The position numbers and the translations under genes were made by a program. From Flavobacterium hibernum (lineage in GTDB: Bacteria > Bacteroidota > Bacteroidia > Flavobacteriales > Flavobacteriaceae), in contig NZ_JPRK01000007.1 in NCBI RefSeq assembly GCF_000832125.1, forward strand, positions 186,001-250,000: a stretch of DNA of 64,000 nucleotides, read 5' to 3'. Shown here one piece after another: positions 23,756 through 31,702 of the stretch. The notes beneath the pieces were generated by a model that worked only from the letters and a program-made list of their open reading frames with translations, searched no databases and was not told where the DNA came from. Within the stretch, counting starts at the first letter, position 1. Every line of letters starts with the position of its first letter.

Positions 23756-25735
23756 TTATTTTATAATCATTGCCAATCCGCCACCGCTTGCTAATCTATA
23801 TTTTAATTTAGTTGTAGAATCGACAGCGATTTTTTCTCTTTTATAATCCACCGCAGCTTTGTCAGCATTTATTCCATCGGAGAAAATTTCCGCTTCGAAT
23901 TTTTTACCTTTTTCAAGAAAAGAAAAATCAATAGTAATTTCTCTTGAGTCCCAATTGGTGATTGCGCCTAAATACCAGATATTTGCCTTCTTACGTGCAA
24001 TTGTAACAAATTTACCTACTTCGCCATCTAGCGCAACTGTTTCATCAAAAGTCGTAGGGATTTTGGCGATAAAATCAGTACTTTCTTGTTCCTTAATATA
24101 AGCAGTTGGACTATCGGCCATCATTTGTAAAGGCGCTTCGAAAATGGTATAAAGTGCCAATTGGTGGCATCTTGTTCCTTGACTTTCGGGATTCGAGTGA
24201 CTTGGTTTGAATTCGCTTTTTGTAGCATTTCGCATTGCGCCTGGCGTGTAATCCATTGGGCCAGCCATCATTCTGATAAACGGAATCGAACAATCATAAA
24301 GAGGAACATCGTCATTTGGCGTCCATTTATTGTTTTCTAAACCTTTCACGCCTTCAAAATTCAAGATGTTCGGAAAAGTACGCTGAATTCCCGTCGGTTT
24401 GTACATACTGTGAAAATCTAAAAGTAACTTACTGTCAGCGGCCTTTTGCGCAATATCATAAACCGATTTTACCATTTTAGCATCGTCACGATCCAAGAAA
24501 TCAACCTTAAAACCTTTGATGCCTAAATTGGCATAATTTTTAAAAATACCCAAAGTGTTTTTGGTCAAAGCCATCCAAGAGCTCCATAAAATAATACCAA
24601 CATTACGCTCTTTTCCGTACGCGATTAAAGCTTCGAGATCTACATTTGGATTATGCTTCATAATATCATCTTCCAAACTCCAGCCTTCATCAAGAACCAC
24701 ATATTCGACTTTGTTTTTTGAGGCAAAATCAATGTAATATTTATACGTTTGAGTATTGATTCCGGCTTTAAAATCGATATTATAAATATTCCAATCGTTC
24801 CACCAATCCCAAGCTACTTTTCCGGGTTTTATCCACGAAATATCTTTTATTTTAGTTGGTTCAGATAATTTCTGAACCATATCGTTATTTGCTAAATCAG
24901 CATCATTTTTAGAAATAACAATAATCCTCCACGGAAAACTTCGCGTTCCTTTTGTTTGAACTAAATAATTAGCCCTTTCGGTAATTAGGCGATTGATGTT
25001 GTTGAATCCGCCATTTTTTTCCTGTAAAGGATATTTAGAAAAGCGAGATTCAAACCCAGATTTAGAATTGTTATTGGTTACAAATAATCCCGGATAATCT
25101 TCAAGATTGGCTTCTAAAAAAACTGCTTTTTTGTTGTTTTTAAAATCAATTAAAAAAGGTAAAAATGCCAAAGTATCTTTGGCAAATTCGCTAATTTTTT
25201 TGTTTTCGTATTGTGCTTCAAAAGAAGAAATGTAAGGATCTTTGGGATTTCGTAAATCGCGAACATAAGGCATTAAAGTATTGTAATCCCTGTCAAAATT
25301 TAACTGAACTTCCTCCCATTTTACAGTAATGTCTTTTTTCTTTTTAGTTATAAATCGATATGCAGCACCATCATTAAAAACACGATATTCAATACTAAAA
25401 TCATTTTTAAAGTTTATAACAAGCTGATTGTATTTGTCCTGAACGGATTTCTTTTTGTAAAACGGTGTTTCGAATGATGTATCAACGCTTTCTTTTTTAG
25501 AATTAACAACAATTGGATTTTTTCCTAAAACAATGTTTTCATCTATTGTTAAAGACATTTCAGACGGAGATAAAATCAGATCTTTTTCATGAAAAATAGT
25601 CCATGAAGTTTTATCGCTTACTTCGATTTTTACTTCAATTTTTCCGTCAGGAGATTTCAAAATATAATCTTGTTTTTTCTGAGAAAAAGAAAAATTAACG
25701 AGTAACAAATAAAAAATAATAAGTGTTTTTTTCAT
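23756..25735 (-). CDS. Glycoside hydrolase family 97, probable retaining alpha-galactosidase
   Basis: The start was set at 25735, ten codons inside the longest frame, giving a signal peptide (MKKTLIIFYLLLVNFSFSQ) and keeping the gene out of the upstream palindromes. The 659-residue protein has the GH97 N-terminal beta-supersandwich, catalytic barrel and C-terminal sheet. In the barrel, GFKVDFLDRDD places an Asp (D412) where retaining GH97 enzymes carry their nucleophile, and E467 in GVKGLENNKW is the likely acid/base. As I recall, the Bacteroides thetaiotaomicron alpha-galactosidase BtGH97b uses D415 and E470, an identical spacing. It would strip alpha-1,6-galactose from galactomannan. It lies downstream of the GH5 mannanase on the same strand. 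Confidence 0.8.
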   Translation of the reverse strand: MKKTLIIFYLLLVNFSFSQKKQDYILKSPDGKIEVKIEVSDKTSWTIFHEKDLILSPSEMSLTIDENIVLGKNPIVVNSKKESVDTSFETPFYKKKSVQDKYNQLVINFKNDFSIEYRVFNDGAAYRFITKKKKDITVKWEEVQLNFDRDYNTLMPYVRDLRNPKDPYISSFEAQYENKKISEFAKDTLAFLPFLIDFKNNKKAVFLEANLEDYPGLFVTNNNSKSGFESRFSKYPLQEKNGGFNNINRLITERANYLVQTKGTRSFPWRIIVISKNDADLANNDMVQKLSEPTKIKDISWIKPGKVAWDWWNDWNIYNIDFKAGINTQTYKYYIDFASKNKVEYVVLDEGWSLEDDIMKHNPNVDLEALIAYGKERNVGIILWSSWMALTKNTLGIFKNYANLGIKGFKVDFLDRDDAKMVKSVYDIAQKAADSKLLLDFHSMYKPTGIQRTFPNILNFEGVKGLENNKWTPNDDVPLYDCSIPFIRMMAGPMDYTPGAMRNATKSEFKPSHSNPESQGTRCHQLALYTIFEAPLQMMADSPTAYIKEQESTDFIAKIPTTFDETVALDGEVGKFVTIARKKANIWYLGAITNWDSREITIDFSFLEKGKKFEAEIFSDGINADKAAVDYKREKIAVDSTTKLKYRLASGGGLAMIIK

Positions 25736-25753
25736 GCTGTATTTTTTTATTCT

Positions 25754-25837
25754 GTAGAGACGCACTGCAGTGCGTCTACGTCCAATTTGCGTTCGGAATA
25801 TTCTTTGCGCATAAGACGCACTGCAGTGCGTCTCTAC
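25754..25837. repeat. Doubled 20-bp palindrome in the GH97-GH5 gap
   Basis: The perfect palindrome AGACGCACTGCAGTGCGTCT occurs at 25758-25777 and 25814-25833. It is extended by GTAG on the left and CTAC on the right, so the whole 84-nt block is also an inverted repeat. It falls in the 126-nt gap between two genes of the same operon arm and may form alternative hairpins in the mRNA. Confidence 0.85.
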
Positions 25838-25861
25838 GGAAAACAGGAATGAATTCTATTC

Positions 25862-27148
25862 TTATTTTTTCAATTGTAAATTGTATTTTTTTGCAATATC
25901 CAAAGTCGATTTATCCGATGAAAAAACAGAATTTAATCCTTGTGGTTCCTGTGGTGGATCAGTTGTCAACGGATCGCCGGGATTCCATTTTCCGTTTTCA
26001 TTAACCGCTTTTCCTTCTCCGCCAAAACCCCAGAAATTGGCAGCTTGTAACGGTCCGTTATTTTTATGACTTTCGGCAACTCTGCTAAAAATATAGTCGT
26101 AAAAAATATCTCTGTTGGTTACAGATGAGGTTGCTAGTAAACTTTCATTTTCTCTTCCTAAACCAAATTCTTCGATAATAATGGGTCGTTTTAGATTATT
26201 AGCTACTTTTATGTGATCGTCGATATATTTACCTGCATTTTCTAGAGTTGTAGGCAAAGTCTTTTCGGCATCATTAGCTTTAAACCAATTCCAGTTTTTG
26301 GGCCAAATGTGCATGGTTAAATAATCGATATTTGGGTTTTGATGCGTTCGTTCGAAAATTTCCATACTATCATTCGAGCTGTTCTTTCCTTCAGACCCTG
26401 TAGAGATTAGGTGTTTTTTATCTAAGCTATCCATCAAGTTTACAATATTGTTGAGCCAAAGCGTAAATTTTGCCTCATTTTCTGGAGTAAAAGTTCGGGG
26501 TTCATTTCCTACTTGCCAAGACATAATAGTATTATCGTCTGTATATTTTTTATGCGAATAAGCATTTGTTCTTCCCATAATAAATTTTACATGATTCTCT
26601 AAACCTTTCATGCAAGGTTCACAGCTATGAAATTGTTCTGTATACGCCATAAATTGTGGCCAAGTATTTGGGGCAATATTAGGAACCGGAATTGCACCTT
26701 TGCCATTCCACTCCAGATATTGGGACATTCCGCCAGACCATTCCCAATTATTGGTCAAATACAAAACAGCATACATTTTTCGTTTGCTCATTTCGTAAAT
26801 CAAAAAATCCAGTCCGTCCAGCAAATCTTTATCGTATTTTCCTTGTTCGTATTGCAAAGCGGGACGAACAGTAAAATCATATTTTCCGCCATCGCCACCA
26901 ACCAGAATACGTAAATTGTCGATTCCGTTTTTTTGCATTAAATCTAGTTCGCGGAGTAGTCTTTTTCGATCGCCTACTTTTTTCGAAGCCAATAAACTTC
27001 CATACCAATAATTCGTTCCAATATACGAGTACGGTTTGTCTCCTTTAAAAAATTGTGTTCCTTTGACTGTAATTCTTTCTTGCGCCTGACTAGCGATTGC
27101 CGAAAAAATTAAAGCTAATCCGAGAGTTTTAAGAAATCTATTTTTCAT
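25862..27148 (-). CDS. GH5 subfamily 7-like endo-beta-1,4-mannanase
   Basis: The 428-residue protein has a signal peptide (MKNRFLKTLGLALIFSAIASQAQ) followed by one GH5 barrel. The opening GTQFFKGDKPYSYIGTNYWYG and NLRILVGGDG are typical of GH5_7 mannanases. The acid/base is E216 in WQVGNEPRTF and the nucleophile E327 in IIIEEFGLGRE. MHIWPKNW supplies the conserved His/Trp after the acid/base. It cuts internal beta-1,4-mannosidic bonds in mannan, gluco- or galactomannan. No lipobox is seen, so it is probably periplasmic or secreted. The 318-nt gap upstream holds repeats, so it may have its own transcript. Confidence 0.88.
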   Translation of the reverse strand: MKNRFLKTLGLALIFSAIASQAQERITVKGTQFFKGDKPYSYIGTNYWYGSLLASKKVGDRKRLLRELDLMQKNGIDNLRILVGGDGGKYDFTVRPALQYEQGKYDKDLLDGLDFLIYEMSKRKMYAVLYLTNNWEWSGGMSQYLEWNGKGAIPVPNIAPNTWPQFMAYTEQFHSCEPCMKGLENHVKFIMGRTNAYSHKKYTDDNTIMSWQVGNEPRTFTPENEAKFTLWLNNIVNLMDSLDKKHLISTGSEGKNSSNDSMEIFERTHQNPNIDYLTMHIWPKNWNWFKANDAEKTLPTTLENAGKYIDDHIKVANNLKRPIIIEEFGLGRENESLLATSSVTNRDIFYDYIFSRVAESHKNNGPLQAANFWGFGGEGKAVNENGKWNPGDPLTTDPPQEPQGLNSVFSSDKSTLDIAKKYNLQLKK

Positions 27149-27282
27149 GATTTATTTTTTTAGGAGCTAATCCTGCTATGCGTTTCAATCTTTTTATTTT
27201 TAAAGAAAAAATAAAAAGGATTTTCACTTCTATCAGGGCTAGGGCTTTGGGTTTTAGAGATGTTTTTTAGTTTTCACAATCT

Positions 27283-27397
27283 TGTCATTTCGACGAAGGA
27301 GAAATCGCACTAGAAACTTATATACCGTATGTCGCTCAGCGAGTGTGATTTGCTTCGCCTGTTCGCTTTTGCTCGGGTCTCCTTCGTCGAAATCACA
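27283..27397. repeat. 115-bp palindromic element (copy B)
   Basis: Terminal inverted repeats of 20 bp (27283-27302 and 27378-27397, one mismatch) closely match those of copy A at 18974-19100. The internal right half GTGATTTGCTTCGCCTGTTC is shared as well. The left internal part differs, so the two copies have diverged or recombined. Confidence 0.75.
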
Positions 27398-27425
27398 AAC
27401 AAATATAAAGGTGCTCTTTACAAGT

Positions 27426-27452
27426 GCGATTACTTCGTTCCTCGCAATGACA
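27426..27452. repeat. Half-copy of a TCATTGCGAGGAACGAAG-type repeat
   Basis: GATTACTTCGTTCCTCGCAA plus TGACA is, in reverse, a string I recognise as a frequent intergenic repeat in this phylum. It follows copy B directly, making the 27149-27466 gap almost entirely repeat-derived. Confidence 0.45.
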
Positions 27453-27466
27453 AAGTAGGCGACTAT

Positions 27467-28690
27467 TTATTTCGGTAATTCGTACATCTTTGGTAAGGAA
27501 TTTACCAATGCTGATTTTGGTTTTGCAGCAAATGTTTTAAAATCCGAGGCATTCGAAACAGCACCATTCGGGACATAATATCCATCTTTGGTATTACTCC
27601 AAAGCATAACATAACTCACTTCTATGCTGTTACTTGTTAAAGCATTGTATAAATATGTCGAAAACCAGTCTGTTATTGGGGCTTTTGCGCTTGTAACCTG
27701 ATAACCGGTTTCTGTCAAAGCAGTGATTTTTACTTTGGTTTTAGCCAAATCAGATAAAATTTTTAGTTTAGAATTGGCTTTTGTGGCGCCAGCTAGACCT
27801 TGATTATCAAAATCACCATAATTATCCATTCCTAAAACATCAACATATTGATCGCCGGGATAACGGCTTAAATAATTGGCTTCGGTTGTATAAGAGTTGT
27901 CCGGAGAAAAGGCGTATAAAATATTGTGAACGCCTTTGGTGTTTTTTAAATAATTTACGGTAAACTGATAGGCTGTTTTGTATTCTTCCGGAGAACAAAA
28001 ATTAGCTCCCCACCAAAACCAACTTCCATCAAATTCGTGAAAGGGTCTGAAAATAATTGGAATCAATTCACCATTTGAACCTTTTAAATTCAAAATAACA
28101 CTTGCTATTTTGTCGAGTTTTTTCTTGTACCATTCGTGATTTGCTCCGCCAGGCAATATACTTTTAAAAGCAGTGGTTTTTTGTTCCGATGTCATATCGG
28201 CAGCATAAAAAGAATCCTCTTTATTGGGTTCTCTCAAATGCCAGCTAAAAGTATTTATTATGCCTTTGGCGTAAGCAATTTTCACATTATTAATGGTGTT
28301 CAGCTCTTGCTGATAAAACCAGTTTCCAGCTTGAGTATTATTGTTTTTGTCAGTAATAAATATAAAATCCGAACCTAAAATTGCGGGGTCGTAACCTGTA
28401 TTTTTCTTAATGTCAGCGTCGTTGCCATTATCTTGATAAAAGCTGGTAAATGCATCTTGCTGGCCAATTGCCACTTTAGTTTTGGCAAGTTTTTTTAAAT
28501 TATAAAATAGGGCTACGGTTTCTTTGGTGGCACTTGCGTCGACCATATAATTAGTAACATTTTGTGTGGTCAATGGATCAGATGGAACTGTGGGATCAAT
28601 TATGATTTGATTTTGTGGCTCTTTGTCGGACGAACAACTTATAACTAAAAAAGATAGACTTATGAAGAGAAATTTTATAGATAGTTTCAT
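27467..28690 (-). CDS. GH26 beta-mannanase, lipoprotein
   Basis: The 407-residue protein starts with a lipoprotein signal (FLVISC) and an acidic/polar linker (SSDKEPQNQ), suggesting outer-membrane anchoring and possibly surface exposure. The GH26 barrel carries the acid/base E219 in FRPFHEFDGSWFWWG and the nucleophile E327 in TALTETGYQ. The aromatic WFWWG block and NILYAFSPDNSY are typical of the family. It cleaves internal beta-1,4-mannosidic bonds; a surface GH26 would make large oligosaccharides for SusCD uptake. It is separated by one nucleotide from the upstream small secreted protein gene, so the two are surely co-transcribed. Confidence 0.9.
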   Translation of the reverse strand: MKLSIKFLFISLSFLVISCSSDKEPQNQIIIDPTVPSDPLTTQNVTNYMVDASATKETVALFYNLKKLAKTKVAIGQQDAFTSFYQDNGNDADIKKNTGYDPAILGSDFIFITDKNNNTQAGNWFYQQELNTINNVKIAYAKGIINTFSWHLREPNKEDSFYAADMTSEQKTTAFKSILPGGANHEWYKKKLDKIASVILNLKGSNGELIPIIFRPFHEFDGSWFWWGANFCSPEEYKTAYQFTVNYLKNTKGVHNILYAFSPDNSYTTEANYLSRYPGDQYVDVLGMDNYGDFDNQGLAGATKANSKLKILSDLAKTKVKITALTETGYQVTSAKAPITDWFSTYLYNALTSNSIEVSYVMLWSNTKDGYYVPNGAVSNASDFKTFAAKPKSALVNSLPKMYELPK

Positions 28691-28691
28691 T

Positions 28692-29246
28692 TTAATTTTC
28701 GGGATTTTGTTTAAGGTAATCTGCTTCAGAAATTACGATTGCTGATACATCATCAAAATAAATAGAACCACTAGTTTGTGCCAGCGCTAACATAATGCGT
28801 ACTTTTTTTGCTCCCGACGGAGTTTTGATCGCTTTTTTGTAAAATGTCCAAGGAGTTGTTCCTCTTATTTGTGTTATAGGTTCAGAGACAATAGATTTTT
28901 CACTTTCGTCTAGGAATTCTGCAATCATCACGCCTGCTTTGTAGGCTTCCTTTTGTTCTTCAATGCTTGCTGTTTTAATCCATATACTAAATTCTATAGC
29001 ATAAGTTCCTTTCGCAACCAGAAAAATTTGATCGATTCCTTTCCAGTCTGTCCCAACATATTGGTTGATTAATACACTGTTTTTTCCCGATTTTTTATCA
29101 TAAGGACTAATTGTAGATATGTCGTCGCCACCACGCCAGTTTGCAGCTTCTCGTTCAAATCCGCCATTTTTAATCAGGTTAATTTGAGCGTTTGTTATGG
29201 TATTTAGAAATAGTAAACTAAAAAAAAGAAATTGTTTCATAATCAT
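28692..29246 (-). CDS. Small secreted CBM4/9-like protein
   Basis: The 184-residue protein has a signal peptide (MKQFLFFSLLFLNTITNAQ) and one beta-sandwich domain. NLIKNGGFEREAANWRGGDD at its start and SGSIYFDDVSAIVIS at its end are the hallmarks of the CBM4/9 carbohydrate-binding or closely related galactose-binding-like fold. No catalytic motif is seen. Two in-frame ATG codons (29246 and 29240) are possible starts; the second gives the more usual signal peptide. It sits between the AGE epimerase gene and the GH26 lipoprotein gene (1-nt gap), so it probably assists the mannanase or binds mannan in the periplasm. Binding itself is inferred. Confidence 0.75.
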   Translation of the reverse strand: MIMKQFLFFSLLFLNTITNAQINLIKNGGFEREAANWRGGDDISTISPYDKKSGKNSVLINQYVGTDWKGIDQIFLVAKGTYAIEFSIWIKTASIEEQKEAYKAGVMIAEFLDESEKSIVSEPITQIRGTTPWTFYKKAIKTPSGAKKVRIMLALAQTSGSIYFDDVSAIVISEADYLKQNPEN

Positions 29247-29286
29247 TATTTTTAATACGATAAATTAAATTTTTCAGCGAAAATGT

Positions 29287-30477
29287 TTAGTCTTGTATTC
29301 TATGTATAAGCTCTAAACATGCTCTGCCATTATGATAAGGACATTTCCAAAAACCGGCTTTGTCTTTTTCTATTAGAGAATAATCTCGATTTACTCCCCA
29401 AAACCATTCTCCGTTTTGTTTGTCTAAAATATGCTTTTTTATAAACTTCCAATTTTTATAAACGATGTTTAAATACTTTTCATTGTTTGTTAATTGATAC
29501 GCGTTGTAAAATCCAATTAAAGCTTCGGCTTGAACCCACCAATGTTTTTCGGCAATCAATTCGTTCTTTTCGGGATCAAATTCGTACCATAAGCCTCCAT
29601 CAGAATCTAAACCTTCTTGTGTAACTTCGGCAATATGAATGGCGTGTTTTTTATAATTGGCAATCAGATTTTCATCTCCTGAAATTTCGGCACATTGTAG
29701 TAAAAGCCAAGCCGCTTCGATATCGTGTCCGTATGAGATAACATCTGGTTTTTCGATCCAGTTTTCATTAAAAAACAAACGTAAATGTCCTGTTTCAATA
29801 TTAATGAAATGTTTTTCTATAGTTTGTAATAACTCGACAATATCGCTTTGAAGCTTTTTATTTTTCCAAACCTTAAACAAATTGGCATACGCTTCTACAA
29901 TATGCAAATGGGTATTCATGGTTTTTTTTTCGTTGGCATCTTTATCGCTTAGGCGTAAGTCTTCGATAGGTTGCCAATCGCGTGTAAAAGCTTCAAAATA
30001 ACCTTTGTTTAGAGTGTCGTAACTGTGTTTTTGTATTTTGTGATATAAATTTACGGCTATTTCGAGTGCTTTTTCATCTTTAGAAATAACATAATATTCT
30101 GATAATCCATAAATAGCAAAAGCTAAAGCATATATTTGGTTTTTGGTGTCTTTTGGCGTTTTATTGGCATTGATACTCCAAAATAATCCTCCAAATTTAG
30201 CGTCGTAAAAATGATCTGAAAGAAATTCAAAGGCACGTTTCGCTATTGTTTTATGATTTTCGTTTTGAGTTACTTTATAACTACATGAAAATGTCCATAA
30301 AATTCTGGCGTTTAAAACAGCCCCTTTTTCAGTATTGGCAATAATATGATCATTGAAATCAATTTGTCCAACAAAACCCCCATTTTGATTGTCGATGGTA
30401 TGTTTTGACCAATATTTTAAAATTGAATCAAGTTCAGCTGATAACTCAGATTTAAGTTGCTTTTGTTTTACTGACAC
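29287..30477 (-). CDS. AGE-family epimerase, probable mannobiose 2-epimerase
   Basis: The 396-residue cytoplasmic protein is an (alpha/alpha)6 barrel of the N-acylglucosamine/cellobiose 2-epimerase family. Recognisable blocks are NGGFVGQIDFND, ARILWTFSCSY, GYFEAFTRDWQP, NTHLHIVEAYANL, SYGHDIEAAWLL, WWVQAEALIGFYNAY and GFWKCPYHNGRACLELIHR; the His residues include the usual catalytic pair. The start is GTG, as an in-frame stop lies just upstream. It would turn beta-1,4-mannobiose into mannosyl-glucose for the adjacent GH130 enzyme, the pathway described in Bacteroides fragilis. Only 6 nt separate it from the GH130 gene. Confidence 0.9.
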   Translation of the reverse strand: MSVKQKQLKSELSAELDSILKYWSKHTIDNQNGGFVGQIDFNDHIIANTEKGAVLNARILWTFSCSYKVTQNENHKTIAKRAFEFLSDHFYDAKFGGLFWSINANKTPKDTKNQIYALAFAIYGLSEYYVISKDEKALEIAVNLYHKIQKHSYDTLNKGYFEAFTRDWQPIEDLRLSDKDANEKKTMNTHLHIVEAYANLFKVWKNKKLQSDIVELLQTIEKHFINIETGHLRLFFNENWIEKPDVISYGHDIEAAWLLLQCAEISGDENLIANYKKHAIHIAEVTQEGLDSDGGLWYEFDPEKNELIAEKHWWVQAEALIGFYNAYQLTNNEKYLNIVYKNWKFIKKHILDKQNGEWFWGVNRDYSLIEKDKAGFWKCPYHNGRACLELIHRIQD

Positions 30478-30483
30478 GACGAT

Positions 30484-31674
30484 TTATATTGTTTTGTTTT
30501 TTTCTATTTGATTAATGATGGTTTTTACTGAACCTGCCGAAATAAAAGTATCTGCTGGTGCATTGGTAACATAATCGACTAATTTTTCGACAGACGAAAC
30601 AGCAACGTGCATTCTTGTGTCTGATGAAGCATAGTATACGTAAACGGTTCCGTTAGCATCTTCAATCCATCCGTTCGAGAATAAGACATTCGATACGTCG
30701 CCAACTCTTTCAATTCCTTCCGGTCCCATGAAATGTCCGGCGGGAACGTGTGTTACTTTTGAGATATCCTGCAAATCAGTCATGAACATATAAAGTGTAT
30801 AGCGCAAACCAGCTGCAGTATTGCGAACTCCGTGTGCTAAGTGCAGCCAACCTTTTTCGGTTTTAATAGGAGCAGGACCAAGACCATTTTTTAATTCATA
30901 AATGGTATGATATTGTTTTCCGAAAATGATTTTTTCCTCTTTTACAATAGGATTTGTCATGTCTTCAATATAGCCTAAACCAATTCCGCCACCGGCTCCA
31001 ACATCAATAAAACCATCTTGAGGGCGTGTGTATATAGCATATTTTCCGTCAACAAATTCCGGATGTAAAACTACATTACGCTGCTGGCCAGTATTGGAGA
31101 TTAAATCTGGGAGTCTTTCCCAGTTTATTAAATCTTTTGAACGAACGATTCCTGCATTTGCAACTGCTGAGCTTGTGTCGCTTTTTGGAGCTTTCGGATC
31201 TTTTCTTTCGGTACAAAAAATACCGTAAACCCAACCGTCTTCGTGGTTAATCAAGCGCATGTCGTAAACATTGGTGTCTGGTTCTGCAGTTTGCGGAATC
31301 ACACATGGTTTTTCCCAAAACTTAAAGTTGTCTACACCGTTTGGACTTTCTGCAATTGCAAAAAATGATTTTCTGTCAATTCCTTCAACACGAACTGCAA
31401 GCAAATATTTTCCGTTCCATTTTATGGCACCGGCATTAAAAGCTGCATTCATTCCAATTCTTTCCTGTAAAAAGGGATTTGTTTTTTCGTTAAGGTCAAA
31501 ACGCCAGTTTAAAGGTACGTGAGCGGCCGTAACGACAGGATTTTTATAGCGTTCATATATGCCGTTTCCAGCAGTATCCTGTGGAGTATTTGTTTTCTCT
31601 ATCAGTATTTTATGTTCTTTTTCTAATGCTACTTTTCTGTCTTGAAATGTAGTCGAAGGTGCTATTGTTGTCAT
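30484..31674 (-). CDS. GH130 mannosylglucose phosphorylase
   Basis: The 396-residue protein has no signal peptide and is a five-bladed beta-propeller of GH130. Motifs include RYKNPVVTAAHVPLNWRFDLNEK, ERIGMNAAFNAGAIKWNGKYLLAVRVEG, EPDTNVYDMRL and PIKTEKGWLHLAHGVR. The Asp in VYDMRL is the probable proton donor region and the basic residues in RVEG and HGVR would bind phosphate. The sequence fits GH130_1, 4-O-beta-D-mannosyl-D-glucose phosphorylase, which converts mannosylglucose plus phosphate to mannose 1-phosphate plus glucose. Placement between the epimerase and transporter genes supports this activity over other GH130 specificities. Confidence 0.92.
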   Translation of the reverse strand: MTTIAPSTTFQDRKVALEKEHKILIEKTNTPQDTAGNGIYERYKNPVVTAAHVPLNWRFDLNEKTNPFLQERIGMNAAFNAGAIKWNGKYLLAVRVEGIDRKSFFAIAESPNGVDNFKFWEKPCVIPQTAEPDTNVYDMRLINHEDGWVYGIFCTERKDPKAPKSDTSSAVANAGIVRSKDLINWERLPDLISNTGQQRNVVLHPEFVDGKYAIYTRPQDGFIDVGAGGGIGLGYIEDMTNPIVKEEKIIFGKQYHTIYELKNGLGPAPIKTEKGWLHLAHGVRNTAAGLRYTLYMFMTDLQDISKVTHVPAGHFMGPEGIERVGDVSNVLFSNGWIEDANGTVYVYYASSDTRMHVAVSSVEKLVDYVTNAPADTFISAGSVKTIINQIEKNKTI

Positions 31675-31702
31675 GTAAATAAGTTTCTGGATCTATATAA
31701 TT

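Noticed and set aside
25736..25765. Upstream extension of the GH97 gene
   Set aside because: It reaches into the palindromic repeat and displaces a clear signal peptide starting at 25735.
18974..27397. Composite transposon bounded by the two palindromic elements
   Set aside because: The 8-kb interval has no transposase or integrase, and the enclosed genes follow the logic of the locus; shared ends alone are weak evidence.
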